DNA from: Tetracentron sinense
Taxonomy: Eukaryota > Streptophyta > Magnoliopsida > Trochodendrales > Trochodendraceae
NCBI GenBank assembly: GCA_015143295.1
Contig: CM026557.1
Location: 24,461,760 to 24,525,759, forward strand
Direction: 5' to 3'
DNA length: 64,000 nt
The notes under the pieces were generated by a model. It made no database searches and was not told the DNA's origin. It worked only from the letters and a program-made list of their open reading frames with translations. This document shows positions 48,980-59,387 of the stretch, one piece after another (the first letter of the stretch is position 1; every line of letters begins with the position of its first letter). The translations under genes were made by a program, and so were the position numbers.

Positions 48980-50545
48980 TGCAAAGACTGGGGGATTATA
49001 CCCAATTCCTAAAACTTATTTAACGACTAGATTGCTAGAGAAAACCTCAATGTAAAAGCTCCTTAAATTATTCAAAACCTCATATACCATTATTACGAAG
49101 TTAATCACAAGGTATAGAGAATAAGAAATCAAAACATATCTTTCTAGATTTTGGTCATTGATTATCACACAAAACTCATGAGTTTGGAGTTCGCCGGAAA
49201 AGGATTCACACAAAAATGAATGAGTTAGGTTTGGAGTTCACCAGACTATTTTCGGGGATAATGCACGTAGAAGGTTTTCCCATGCACATACGTAAGCCAT
49301 TGTTCCCACCGTTTTTTAAAAGTTAATGCCTTCATTGTTTAATGCTTGAAGGTAGTGGAGGGGTATATTAGACTTTACATATATCCAAAATAAGTTAAAA
49401 TATTTCATAAGGGCATTTAGAGAAGGTTTTTTAAAAACTGGATATTTAGGGAAGAAACCCATACTAGAGGGGCAATATGGGAAATACCTCTTAATTGAAT
49501 ATGCTACTTTTTCTTGGCTGATCTTGTAAATCTCTATTTTTAAAAATCATTCTATGAATCTACTATTAAAAGTACAAGGATTTTTAATTAAAAGATACTT
49601 TTTAATAGACCTTAATAATAATGAAGGGAAAGAGTCAAGTCAGGTCAAGTCAAGTCAGGTCAGGTCGGGCCAAGTTTGAATGTCCCTTAACCCAAATCGC
49701 TTGCCCCATTGGTAGTGTGTGCTAGTCACCTCTCTATTGATCCAGGTTCCATTCCTGAGAGGGTGTGAGTGTTGTATTCTTCCCCCTCCCCATAGGGGCG
49801 GAGCCAGGAATTTTTCACTGGGGGGCAAAATATTCGTATAAAAAAATTAATGGATTTGATACCGAAACAAGAAGGGATTTCAATCTCCGCCCCTGCTCCC
49901 TCCCTTCCCAAGACTTAGAACATATACTAACCGGGGTTCTGGCCTAATCGCGTATCCCTCACCAAAAATATCCATTTAATACATTATTGATTCAACACTT
50001 TATTATGTTATTCTAGATCTAGGCAGCCAAACCCACCTGGCCAAATAGATTCGATAACTTAACCAAAACATTCACTGATATAACCTCTGAAAAGGAAAGC
50101 GATTTGATGGTTCGGGTCATAATTGAAAGTAAAAAAGAAAACGAATGTGGTTATACTTAAAAGGGTGTGAATCTGAAACAATCAATGAAAATACCCCCAC
50201 CAACTAGGCCTGTCAGGAAAAAAAAAATTAACAATGGTACCCTGCCCAGCAGCTCTTTAGGGTAGTGTTAGGGCTAGTCAATCTAGGCCCTTAAAGTGTT
50301 AGGGAAGGGTTATGGTCTTGCTCTTATAAGTAAGGGTTGTGTTAGGGCTAACCTCTGCCCTATAGTAGCCCTACCCTAACTTCAACCCTTTAAAATCCTA
50401 ATCTTAATCCTTTGTAACCTTAACCCTAAGTCCTTAATTGTTTGATTCCCTAATCCTATCCCTATGATTTTCCCTAACATTTTGATTATAGTTTTAGTTT
50501 GGAGCAGACATAGTTTTTTTTATTTTATCTAGTTTTATTGTTATA
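48980..50545. other. AT-rich intergenic DNA with short repeats
   Basis: No gene recognised. 49635-49672 is a short array of 'gtcaggtcaa' type units. 49794-49894 is a ~100-bp mini-element bounded by a perfect 10-bp inverted repeat AGGGGCGGAG / CTCCGCCCCT, resembling hAT-type termini. 50230-50360 is a G/T-rich block ('gttagggctagtcaatctag') that recurs in the same orientation at 50930-51035. 'gggccaagtttgaat' plus 'tcccttaacccaaatc' at 49668-49700 recurs at 53035-53067. Confidence 0.6.
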
Positions 50546-50553
50546 CTTATTTT

Positions 50554-50801
50554 CAGTGTTATCAAGACCGGACTGGCCGATCGCATTGGGAAAATCGGGA
50601 ACCGGTCTGTCCCCTCACCGGTTTCCAAAATCCCCAAAACCGGACCACATTAAAAACCAATTATTTTTTTTAGAACCAGAAGACCAGGGTAAAAATTAGG
50701 AAAAAATATTTTGAAAAAATAAAAAAGACACGGTCGAACCGGTCAAATTGGGAACTAGCCACCTAGTCGATTCAACGATTGGTTCGGTTATGAAAACATT
50801 G
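50554..50801. mobile_element. hAT-type MITE with 8-bp target duplication
   Basis: 248 bp with inverted ends CAGTGTTATCAAGACCGGAC (left) and, on the complement of the right end, CAATGTTTTCATAACCGAAC. It is flanked by CTTATTTT (50546-50553) and CTTGTTTT (50802-50809), matching 7 of 8. The interior carries 'accggtttcc' / 'ggtcgaaccggtc' blocks. No coding capacity. Confidence 0.75.
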
Positions 50802-53330
50802 CTTGTTTTACTAGTTTTATATTTATTTTTATTTTATTTTAAATCATTTTCATCGATTATAGATAAAAATCTCATTATCTCAAATTTAAAAAAATGCTTT
50901 TCTTTCCCACTTTGTGGGCTACCTCTACCCTGGAAGGCAGGGTTAGAGCCTAATCATTCCAGGTCCATGAAGGGTGGCAAGGTTAAGATCTTGCCCTTAT
51001 AAATAAGGGCAGGGTTAGGGTCTGACCCCTGCCCTTTGAGCCTTTTGACATCTTGACACCCTCACCACATATATCTATTGAACCAGCTTTCTAGGACACG
51101 GAAATACCAAAAAATAGATGATTGAATGAGCTAGACTCGAGACGAGATCATGATCTGTGATTGGCTTTGCTCCCCGCACATACCAAAATTGGATTCATTT
51201 CTTGTACGATACAAAATAGATTTAACATAGTTATCTTGATAGAATACTTTTCAGATTAAACCTTTTTTCTTTTTTGACTCCAATTTTTTGTAACCTCAAT
51301 TACTAAAATTACTAATTGGAACCAATCTAGTAGCTGCTCAGAAAGTTCTCAAGAGAAATAAGGATAAGCTACAACAAGATTGTTGTGTTGTTGCAAAAGT
51401 GAAGAGGTATTTACGCCATAGTAGAAACTTAGTGGACAACAAGCTGTCTCATTTTGAAATTGGTATTCCCGCTTCAGACCCCGACTTTCCCGTCCACTCC
51501 CAAATCTCCTACAAAGCCTAAAACTATGTCTATCTCACTAATCCTTATTCCTTGTAACATTCTGCAAAGTCGAAGGGCGATCGACCACAATTTTGAAAAA
51601 AATTTATTTTAAGTGCAGATCTACAAATTTGGTTCAAAATAAACCCTCCCCCTCAACAAATGTATACTTTTTTTTAAAAAAAAGTAACAGTCCTCCAAAG
51701 ACCTACCATCCCTCACAAGAAAATCTAAAAGACACTTGTTTGATAAAAAATACCACACATTATGTTATGCATGAAACAATTTCCAAGTTCCAAATTATGA
51801 TTCACCCACGGTTTTATATCATTAACTTTTGACTAAATGAGGATATGTCCATCTACTCTAGTCTCATAGGATGATCAACCACTGTCGATGTGGCTACTCT
51901 CTTTCATTTTTCTATCTTTATTATCTGATTTTCTTATTCTTTCTCATGTTCTCCGTTTACTTTTGATTTTGATTAGGATGGAATGGGATGGGATGAAGAA
52001 TAAAATGAGAGAGTGAGCCTTGTGAGAAAATCAAGAGATAAGAGATTTTCACTTGGAACGTGATGCAATAAGGGTTGAGGATGGTGTTTTAGAGATTAGA
52101 GAGGTGAAGCCATGAAGGAGAGAGATCACTGTGAATAGAGAAAGATGAGAATAAAAAAGGATCTTGCTAGCCTAGTCGCGAATCTTCCAAAGATGCAACT
52201 GGGGCGCTACAAATGTCAAACTCTTTATGACTTTTACTTTTAAAACTATTAAAATAAAGAAAGACATCCACGTGTTAGGCTCATCCTCCTTCTATGGAAA
52301 TATTTGGAGTAAATGCAACTAGGCTAGCACTCCTCAATATAAAAAGGGTAGGACAAAGCCAAGAGAAAAATAGATTAGATCTGATCATCTGAAAGGAATT
52401 GATTTTATTGATGATTTTTTTGCTAGTGAAAGAGACATTTGTAGTCGAGCCGAGCTTGAGCCGGTCTTATAGGGCTCGAACTGAGCTGTGCTGCGCCTGA
52501 GAAAGTCTTCACATGCTATGAGCCGAGCCTGAATAGTGCCTAGTTCGGTTCGGCTCGGTTTGGCTCGGCTCAGCTCCACACGTTGGACATAATTACGGTG
52601 GCAATCGGCCCGGTTCGAATTTCAAAGCTTTTGTAAATGTACTGGCATGGTCAAAACGCGACGAGCAAACTATTGCTCCTCGCTCTCAAAAAGCCAACTC
52701 AACTGCTATGAATTCTAGTTAATTTTTTTTCAACTCTTATAGTTAAAAAATATATATTTTATTTTTTTAAAACCAAGGATAGATGGATAAATCTTAAGGG
52801 TGAGTGAATCTTAAGCACAGTTAAATAAAGTTAAAAGGGGGACACAACACTAAAAAAGGACCCAAGACACACCTCCTTATGTCACCACCGACCGAGGAGG
52901 TAATTATTTTCAATTCAAAAATCATTAAAACCCGACCCATTGCCACCCCTAGAGTCTAGACACAATGATCAATTTGAAAAATAAATTATGGGAGGCAAAG
53001 GGATGTATTGATAAAGTTCGCACAGCAACGGGTTGGGCCAAGTTTGAATTTCCCTTAACCCAAATCTATTCTTAAACCCTTTTTATATTATTATTAAGAG
53101 ATTAACCATGAACAAAAACTATGGTTCAAAAGATAACAAGAGCCCCCGAAAATATGCCTTGATAGGGGTATTTTGGAAATTATGCAAAAAACATGATCAC
53201 ACTTGGGCGAGCCTCTTCAACTGATGCGTGCATGGTTTTTTCACTAAGGAGGTTATAGCATGCATCTCACATATTTTGTTTGATAGTACGCACATTCGTC
53301 CTAACGTGCCACATGTCATCTTTGACATTT
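50802..53330. other. Intergenic DNA, no gene recognised
   Basis: Contains the second G-rich block (50930-51060, 'cttgcccttataaataaggg'), a diverged copy of the MADS promoter-proximal sequence at 51455-51580, and an inverted-repeat region at 52440-52580 made of 'cgagccgagc' and 'ggctcggctcag' units, typical of hAT-like MITE remnants. 52770-52830 resembles one arm of the MITE at 53334. Confidence 0.6.
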
Positions 53331-53333
53331 ATT

Positions 53334-53499
53334 AGATTTACTCACCCCTAAGGTTAAATAATCTAACCTTAGTTTTTTGAAAAAATATTTAAAAAAACAC
53401 TAACCTTGGTTATGATTAACTCCTTCATGTGGTTAATTTTTCTAAGATAATTAAAAAAAATTAAGATTAGATTATTTAACCCTAAGGATGGATGAATCT
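53334..53499. mobile_element. Inverted-repeat MITE, 166 bp
   Basis: The left arm 'agatttactcacccctaagg' and the following 'ttaaataatctaaccttag' pair with the complement of 'ctaaggatggatgaatct' and 'ttaagattagattatttaac' at the right. The arms are about 50 bp with few mismatches. No convincing target duplication was seen. Confidence 0.65.
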
Positions 53500-53749
53500 T
53501 CACAACAATTAATGAGTGCCAAAGAGGACATGTGGCGAGTTTGGTGTGGGGGGGGGGGTGGGGCGCACGTACAACCCAACAAAACAAAACATGGGAGATT
53601 CATGTTATAAGCTTATGAGTGAAACACTATTCCACGCGTAAGGTGTAGAGGCTTGCCCAATTGTGATACTCGGGCATTTGCCTGAGAAATGTTGCCCACA
53701 AAAATATTTGTATGTTAATTTATAATTCTACTATTTTTTTTAGGAGGAT

Positions 53750-54191
53750 ACATTTACACCTCTGAGATTTGACGAAAATACACATTAACTCCTCAATTTT
53801 TAGAAAATTTTGTACTCTTATGTTTCAAACTAATAACACTTACATCATTTTCGTCGGTTAACATGTGAAAAAGGCCCAAAATAACGGAAGGGGTATAAGT
53901 ATAATTAATTTGAAACATAAGGATATCTATTGTATTTTTGTTTTTATAAATGTGGATATTTTGAGCCGACTCATACTGGTACGGCATAGGAATACCCCCA
54001 CCCCATACAACCACCGATATTGGGGTGTGCAAGGAATTGACCACGAGACCTCCGGGTTTACGGTTTGGCTATGGGACTACACCCAGGGGTTTATTACCCG
54101 GCATATTTTGAAACATAAGGATATCTATTGTATTTTTTTGAAAACTAAGGGGTCTATGTGTATTTTCATCAAATCTTATGAGTGTAAATGT
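53750..54191. mobile_element. Inverted-repeat element, ~440 bp
   Basis: Ends 'acatttacacctctgagatt' (53750) and the complement of 'cttatgagtgtaaatgt' (to 54191) share an imperfect ~47-bp terminal inverted repeat that includes 'tgacgaaaatacaca'. A Mutator-like MITE is possible but no 9-bp duplication was found. Confidence 0.55.
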
Positions 54192-54390
54192 TTTTTTTTT
54201 TTATAAACATGGATATCTTGAGCCTTAGAGACTCATACTAGTACTGCATAAGAATACCCCCACCCATACAACCACCCATATTGGGGTGAGTAAGGAATCG
54301 ACCACGAGACCTCCGGGTTTACTTACGGTTCGTCCTTCGGCCACGGGGCTACACCCGGGGGTTTATTACCCGGCATATTTTGACTTATTA
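53905..54390. repeat. Tandem duplication, ~210-250-bp unit, two copies
   Basis: Both units run from 'tttgaaacataaggatatct' through 'gacctccgggttta' to 'tttattacccggcatatttt'. The second copy has extra bases in the middle ('ttacggttcgtccttcgg'). Overlaps the inverted-repeat element. Confidence 0.75.
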
Positions 54391-54559
54391 GGATTGGCTA
54401 CAGCGTAAATTATTGGACCGTAGCAAAACCGAATGTGCATTCACGCCACGTTAGAAATGAGTGAAGGAGAGCCAGGTAACAGCTGGGCTGATTTTAAACT
54501 CGGTACTCGCGCTTCACACCCCAGTTTCCCGCTCTCACTCCCAAGTGAGACCCGATTCC

Positions 54560-54568
54560 TATAAAAAG
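54560..54568 (+). promoter_or_regulatory. TATA box of the MADS gene
   Basis: TATAAAAAG stands 119 bases upstream of the ATG, predicting a transcription start near 54592 and a ~95-nt leader with no upstream ATG. Confidence 0.6.
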
Positions 54569-54686
54569 CGATTAGCTGATAGCTCTGTCATTACATTTGC
54601 AAATCGCGAGAAACCTCTTTTGATTGCAGATTTCGGTGTTAGGGTTTTTGGGTTTTTCTCATCTGAAACTGAAAGAGAAGGTAATA

Positions 54687-55976
54687 ATGGGTAAAAGGAA
54701 GATTGAAATAGAGAAGATAGAGAATTTGGAGAAGAGGAACGTTACCTTCTCGAAGCGACGCAAGGGTCTCTTCAAGAAAGCTGCTCACGCTTGCCTCCAC
54801 TTTGGTTCTGAGATTGCCATTGTCGCCTTTTCACCCGCCGGAAACCCTTTCTCTTTCGGACACTCTTCTGTTGATTCTGTCATCGATCAATACCTTCACT
54901 TTCATTCTTCTTCCTCTTCCAATTCAAATCTAAATCCAAAACCAAATCCAAATCCAAATCCAAATCAGGAGGAGGGACAAGAAAAACGAAGGTTTTGGTG
55001 GGAAGGGATTGATTTAGAACAGTGCGATGACTTGGAAAGTCTTGAGCTTTTGAAGAATCGTCTCGAGGGTTTGAGGGAGAAGGCCTCCAGAGCATTGTCC
55101 GCCAAAAACAATGGTACTTTAGATGCTGCTGCTTCGACAATGGGTTCTCCTGTGATTGTTCCTGACGACGATGCTTATTTTGTTGATGACCCCCAAATGA
55201 TTCAAACAAGTGGAGAAGAATTGTTTTATTCAACTGGGGTTTCGTCGTCATCTCCTGTGATTGTTTCTGACCCCCAAATATTTCAAACAAGTGGAGAAGA
55301 ATTGTTTTATTCAACTGGGGTTTCGTCGTCATCTCCTGTGATTGTTTCCGATGTTGTTGATGACCCCCAAATGATTCAAACAAGTGGAGAAGAATTGTTT
55401 TATTCAACTGGGGGTTCTGGGGTTTCACTGTCATCTCCTGTGATTATTTCTGATGATGATGATGTGGATGCTTATTTTGTTGATGACCCCCAAATAATTC
55501 GAACCAATGAAGAAGAATTGTTTTATTCGACTGGGGTTTCGTCGTCATCTCCTGTGATTGTTTCCGATGTTGTTGATGGCTCCCAAATGATTCAAACAAG
55601 TGGAGAAGAATTGTCGTCAGGTTCTGGAGTTTTAGCATTGTCTCAGGTGAATGACGTAGTAGATGACTACCTTGTTGACGAGGCTCAGGCGTATGCCAAT
55701 GAATTTTATGCTAGCAATTACCATGTTGATAGAGCTGAGGCAAATGGGAACGAGCTTTGGATGGAGGATTGCCTTTTGGATGAGGCTGAGGTGGATTGGA
55801 TGGAGGATTACTTTGTCGATGAGGCTGAGGTGAATGGAAACGAGCTTTGGGTTGATGAGGCTGAGGCTGAGGCTGAGGCTGAGGCAAATGTGAATGAGCT
55901 TTGGGTTGAGGATTACCTTGTGGATGAGGCTGAAGTGAATGTCGCAGATCTTCAATCTTTTGATTTTGCATTTTGA
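54687..55976 (+). CDS. Type I (M-alpha) MADS-box transcription factor with repeated acidic tail
   Basis: 429 aa, single exon, as usual for type I MADS genes. The ATG at 54687 has a good context (A at -3, G at +4) and begins MGKRKIEIEKIEN; sequence before it contains no ATG in frame. Residues 1-60 form the DNA-binding and dimerising MADS domain (NVTFSKRRKGLFKKA, EIAIVAFSPAG), closest in style to the AGL62/AGL61 M-alpha group, nuclear regulators active in female gametophyte and endosperm. Residues 73-94 are Ser- then Asn/Pro-rich, and 95-141 a helical, coiled-coil-like stretch. Residues 168-320 hold five copies of a ~28-30-residue unit (DPQMIQTSGEELFYSTG, then VSSSSPVIVSD). Residues 325-420 are acidic repeats around VDEAEVNGNELW. 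There is no K-box. The tail is longer than usual for the family (often 200-350 aa) and may activate transcription. Appears intact; expression unknown. Confidence 0.88.
   Translation: MGKRKIEIEKIENLEKRNVTFSKRRKGLFKKAAHACLHFGSEIAIVAFSPAGNPFSFGHSSVDSVIDQYLHFHSSSSSNSNLNPKPNPNPNPNQEEGQEKRRFWWEGIDLEQCDDLESLELLKNRLEGLREKASRALSAKNNGTLDAAASTMGSPVIVPDDDAYFVDDPQMIQTSGEELFYSTGVSSSSPVIVSDPQIFQTSGEELFYSTGVSSSSPVIVSDVVDDPQMIQTSGEELFYSTGGSGVSLSSPVIISDDDDVDAYFVDDPQIIRTNEEELFYSTGVSSSSPVIVSDVVDGSQMIQTSGEELSSGSGVLALSQVNDVVDDYLVDEAQAYANEFYASNYHVDRAEANGNELWMEDCLLDEAEVDWMEDYFVDEAEVNGNELWVDEAEAEAEAEANVNELWVEDYLVDEAEVNVADLQSFDFAF
55180..55615 (+). repeat. Coding minisatellite in the MADS gene
   Basis: Five in-frame units of 81-123 bp containing 'caaacaagtggagaagaatt' and 'tcgtcatctcctgtgatt'. 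Units differ in length by whole codons, so expansion kept the frame. Confidence 0.85.
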
Positions 55977-56115
55977 TAGATTTTTGATATATCCTTGTTT
56001 TGATGTACAGAGTATTCATTCTGATATGGAAATAAGTGAGTCAGAGAGTTCTTATTTGTTAAGGAGAGAGAGTGACTTTGTATTGGTCAACCTGTATTAT
56101 TATGGTACGTAATTC

Positions 56116-56121
56116 AATAAA
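56116..56121 (+). terminator. Polyadenylation signal of the MADS gene
   Basis: AATAAA 140 bases after the stop codon. Confidence 0.5.
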
Positions 56122-56830
56122 CAAAGAGTAAGGTTGTTTGTCCTCACTTTCTTTTTGTCAATATGTCTTGGGGAGTCTGAATGACCATTTTTGTCAATAT
56201 GTCTTGCACCTCTTCTTGCTCCTTTATGTCCTTCAAAGACTCTTGACTCTTTAGCCAATGAAAGGGTAAATAAAAACCGAGAAGGAAAGGGAAGTAGTTT
56301 AGAATTCATATACATAGAAATCTAGGGAACTCGTGATCCTTATTTACAAAACAACCACATTTTCCATGACATATTAAATTATATAAGATTATATCTTTAA
56401 TATTATAATGGGAGAGGCAGGTGTAGCCTAAATTTTCTGAAATTCCTAAACTACCCTTATATAAAACAAAACTTTAATTTTATGTTTTACTTTAATTCCC
56501 AAACTACCTTCATCTATCTATTTAAAGAATAGAATCACAGTCAATCGCGATTGAACTCGGGGAGAGTTCAACTGCACCCATGGGTTAACACGTGTCCCTT
56601 TTAACTCCTATTAACTGTGGTTAACTCTTTCCCTTCACTCTCACATGCATCGCACGTGCCACCCGCTAGTGTATATATATATAGTATTTAGGCAAGGAAA
56701 AGAAAATGTATTTCTTATATACGTGGGAGAGAAAGTTAGAAAAGAGTAGAAAACATGGGAGAAACCCTTAAGTAAACTACCAAAGTCCAAGTTAATATAC
56801 AGATTAGCATTTCATTTCTCATTTGGGCGA
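56122..56830. other. Intergenic DNA with AT microsatellite
   Basis: No gene recognised. The (AT)n stretch near 56672-56685 marks the left limit of similarity between the PHO1-like copies 2 and 3. Confidence 0.6.
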
Positions 56831-56839
56831 GCATATTTT

Positions 56840-57135
56840 TTGCAAAGAGTATATTATATACCACATGAGATTGTGCAGGAGATGGAGGCATCCTATTTTG
56901 ATTCCTGCACAGGAGCGCTTTTAATATCCCCGTTGTTGTTTGAGTGTGGTTTTGAGCTCAATGAGTATCTCAATTTGATTCTTCAATGACTCCCCTCTCT
57001 CCTTAAGCTCTTTCTCTTTTATATTGTAAAACTGATTCACTTTGTTAAGCAAAAAATTGCTTGGTACCGTTGGTATTAGCAAACTGCTCCATCAATTCAG
57101 TCTCAACTCCCCCAAATTTATAAAATCTCACATAG

Positions 57136-57175
<40 letters not shown>

Positions 57176-57385
57176 CCCCATGGTCTCTATGTTGATGACC
57201 AAATAAAAAGTACTCCTTAGACAGGAGAAGAGGTTGTTGGGTAAGGAGCCATGTTGATGCTTGCTGGGAATGTTGATTTTGTTAAGAAAGGATTCTCTTG
57301 ATGTCTTTTTTGAGTTGCCAGTAATCAACAAAGGCATTTTCCATTCAGGAACAAGCTGACCCTCAAACTGATTAGAAAACTTCAC
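56840..57385 (-). pseudogene. PHO1-like SPX-domain fragment, copy 2
   Basis: The minus strand encodes the N-terminal SPX region of a PHO1-type phosphate exporter: KFSNQFEGQLVPEW at 57385, LNKINIPSKHQ, then NKVNQFY, KEKEF and a remnant near 56900. SPX domains bind inositol pyrophosphates and PHO1 exports phosphate to the xylem; here only about the first 150 residues remain and no EXS domain is nearby. The family's initial ATG-GTG is replaced by AGT-GTG, so the start codon is lost. A one-base deletion near 57335 shifts the frame after VPEW, and an AT/GA microsatellite (57136-57174) splits the fragment. Confidence 0.8.
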
Positions 57386-57952
57386 ACTCTCTCCTCTTTC
57401 TCTCCTACTTTCTAGAGAGAATCCAGTTCTGGATGGTGTGTATAGCCTTGTGATGTTTGAGGAGTTTCAATTAAAGTCGACAGTAATTTAAGGGGTGCCC
57501 CATATGAGAAAATCAAGTTTATTGGCTAATATTGATTCAAGCACACAAAGGTCACCTCTCATTAGACCAGCCTGATTTTCTACTAGACTGAGGATAACAA
57601 AGCTATCTAAATTACTAATTTTATCCCCACTTTCACTAAATTATGGGTGATAACAGGGCCCGCTAATTCATACCATTCAATTCACCAGTCCTGTCTTTGC
57701 AAGGCCATAATCCAAAATCATACCATTTGAATAATCCTAATCATGTAATTACTATCCTCAACAAAAAGAAAATGAGGGGCAAAAAAAGTTTGAAGTCAAG
57801 AAGGATACCCCATTTTCCGGGTGTTTATGGTTGTCCGATTAGTAATGTTAAGTTGAATTGATTCTGGTATATAAACAAACACAGTATTTCCCCAGTCTCT
57901 TTACGTATCTTGTATTGATTCTTCTGACATAATATGTATTTGTTAATGGAGC
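57386..57952 (-). repeat. PHO1-like upstream region, copy 2 (uninterrupted)
   Basis: Contains the empty site 'gccccatatgagaaaa' at 57498-57510 that the LTR has split in the other copies. Matches 1290-1740 and, for its first ~110 bp, 61912-62028. Confidence 0.8.
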
Positions 57953-57980
57953 TTCTTTTCATTTAATCAATCACCATTTA

Positions 57981-58258
57981 GGGTCCGTTCTTTTGCCGAG
58001 ACTTATAATCTTAGTACTTTGCACTTTGTCATGGTAGTGGTAGGAATTTTAGGTCACTTTTCAAGGCTTCAAACTAAATTAATTCTTACCATCATGAGAT
58101 TTCAAGTCTTATCATTTTTTATGCGATTTGAAATCATTCATTTTGCTACATTTGAAGTCAAGCACGATACATCTAGTTCTCAAAAGAAAATGCATATTGT
58201 CAAATGAAAAAATTTGCAAAATGTTGGACTTTATAAGTCTCAGCAATAGAACGGACCC
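57981..58258. mobile_element. MITE, 278 bp, TA-flanked
   Basis: Ends GGGTCCGTTCTTTTGCCGAG and the complement of 'ctcagcaatagaacggaccc' form a ~28-bp inverted repeat with few mismatches; TA stands on both sides. A TA duplication suggests Tc1/mariner or, if read TTA/TAA, PIF/Harbinger. No coding capacity. Confidence 0.78.
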
Positions 58259-58356
58259 TAAAAGAAATGCAGAAAATGGTTTCTCCCTTTCTGACCTAAT
58301 GGCCATGCCATTTCCTAGTGCAGCAAATGTATCTTTGGTTTACTTGACAAGTCGGT

Positions 58357-58557
58357 CTATGGATACTCTGAAATGTACTCCTAAATATACTCCTTAATCC
58401 TAACCGTTTATAACTAACCACTAAGGGCTAGGATTTGGATTAGCTTATTTTGTCTTTTCTAATGCCACATCAGCTCTAACCCTAACCATTTAATAATTGA
58501 GTTAAACGATTAGGATTTGAGAATATATTTGGGAGTACACTTTGGGAGTACCCATAG
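58357..58557. mobile_element. Inverted-repeat MITE, 201 bp
   Basis: Arms of ~55 bp: 'ctatggatactctgaaatgt' onward pairs with the complement of 'acactttgggagtacccatag'. The interior includes 'ccacatcagctctaaccc'. No clear target duplication. Confidence 0.7.
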
Positions 58558-59387
58558 TCTAATTCTTACTTGACATGTATCTTCTTGGGAAGGTTAGTAG
58601 AAGCATAGGTTTGGAACATAGAAGGCTTATGCTGGTGCCTCACAGTGTTCACTATTTTTTTTTGTAATTTTATGGGTGAAATTAAGGTCTCTATCTGTAG
58701 ACAGTACTGTTGTAGACCAACTTGTGGTGTATATACGTACATATGATATTCAAATGAACCCCTCTTGGTTCTCATGTTCCAAATACAATTCTAATTGCAG
58801 GATATCTAATCTTAGTTATATTAATTCATCCATTTGTCTACAAATCTCAATATGTTTGCTGCTAGTATCTACTTTGATTTATCCACACCAACAGGCCCAT
58901 CACCAAAACCCGGTACGAATTCATTTACTCTGACATCATTATAAGAACAACAGCTAAATTTTTCTGTAGAATACACTCATTAGACTAGTTTCACTTTTTT
59001 CTTGCAATTCTCTTGGTGATGTGGCTTTGTAGAAAAGTTACAGAAGTCCTACATTGCTGTCTTGGCCTGGTTTAATTGAGTAGATAGATAAAATGAACAT
59101 CTCCAATATTTTGAAAGCAAGTACTTGTCCATAAAAATAAAAAGTGAATTCCTTCTGTTTTATAGATTAGAACTTGCTCAAACTTTAGTCATCAATTCAG
59201 AACATATTGTGCACAACAAATTATGGTTATGGATTGCCATAGGCGCAAGGGAATCAACCCGATTTTCTCCTATTTTACAAGCTATATTTCCGATATATCA
59301 AAACAATACAAAGCCTATGGAAGAGGCAATAATAATTGCAATTTATATAAAGACCAGATAAAAGATTTAGTCTCCACCCAAATATAG
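58558..59387. other. Intergenic DNA, nothing recognised
   Basis: AT-rich, no coding signature and no strong repeat by eye. Confidence 0.6.

Noticed and set aside
50330..50480. Telomere-like ccctaac/gttaggg stretches
   Set aside because: Irregular and interspersed, not tandem CCCTAAA; they belong to the G-rich blocks around the MITE.
54880..55638. Long minus-strand open frames opposite the MADS gene
   Set aside because: They mirror the in-frame coding repeat of the plus strand and lack any family signature.
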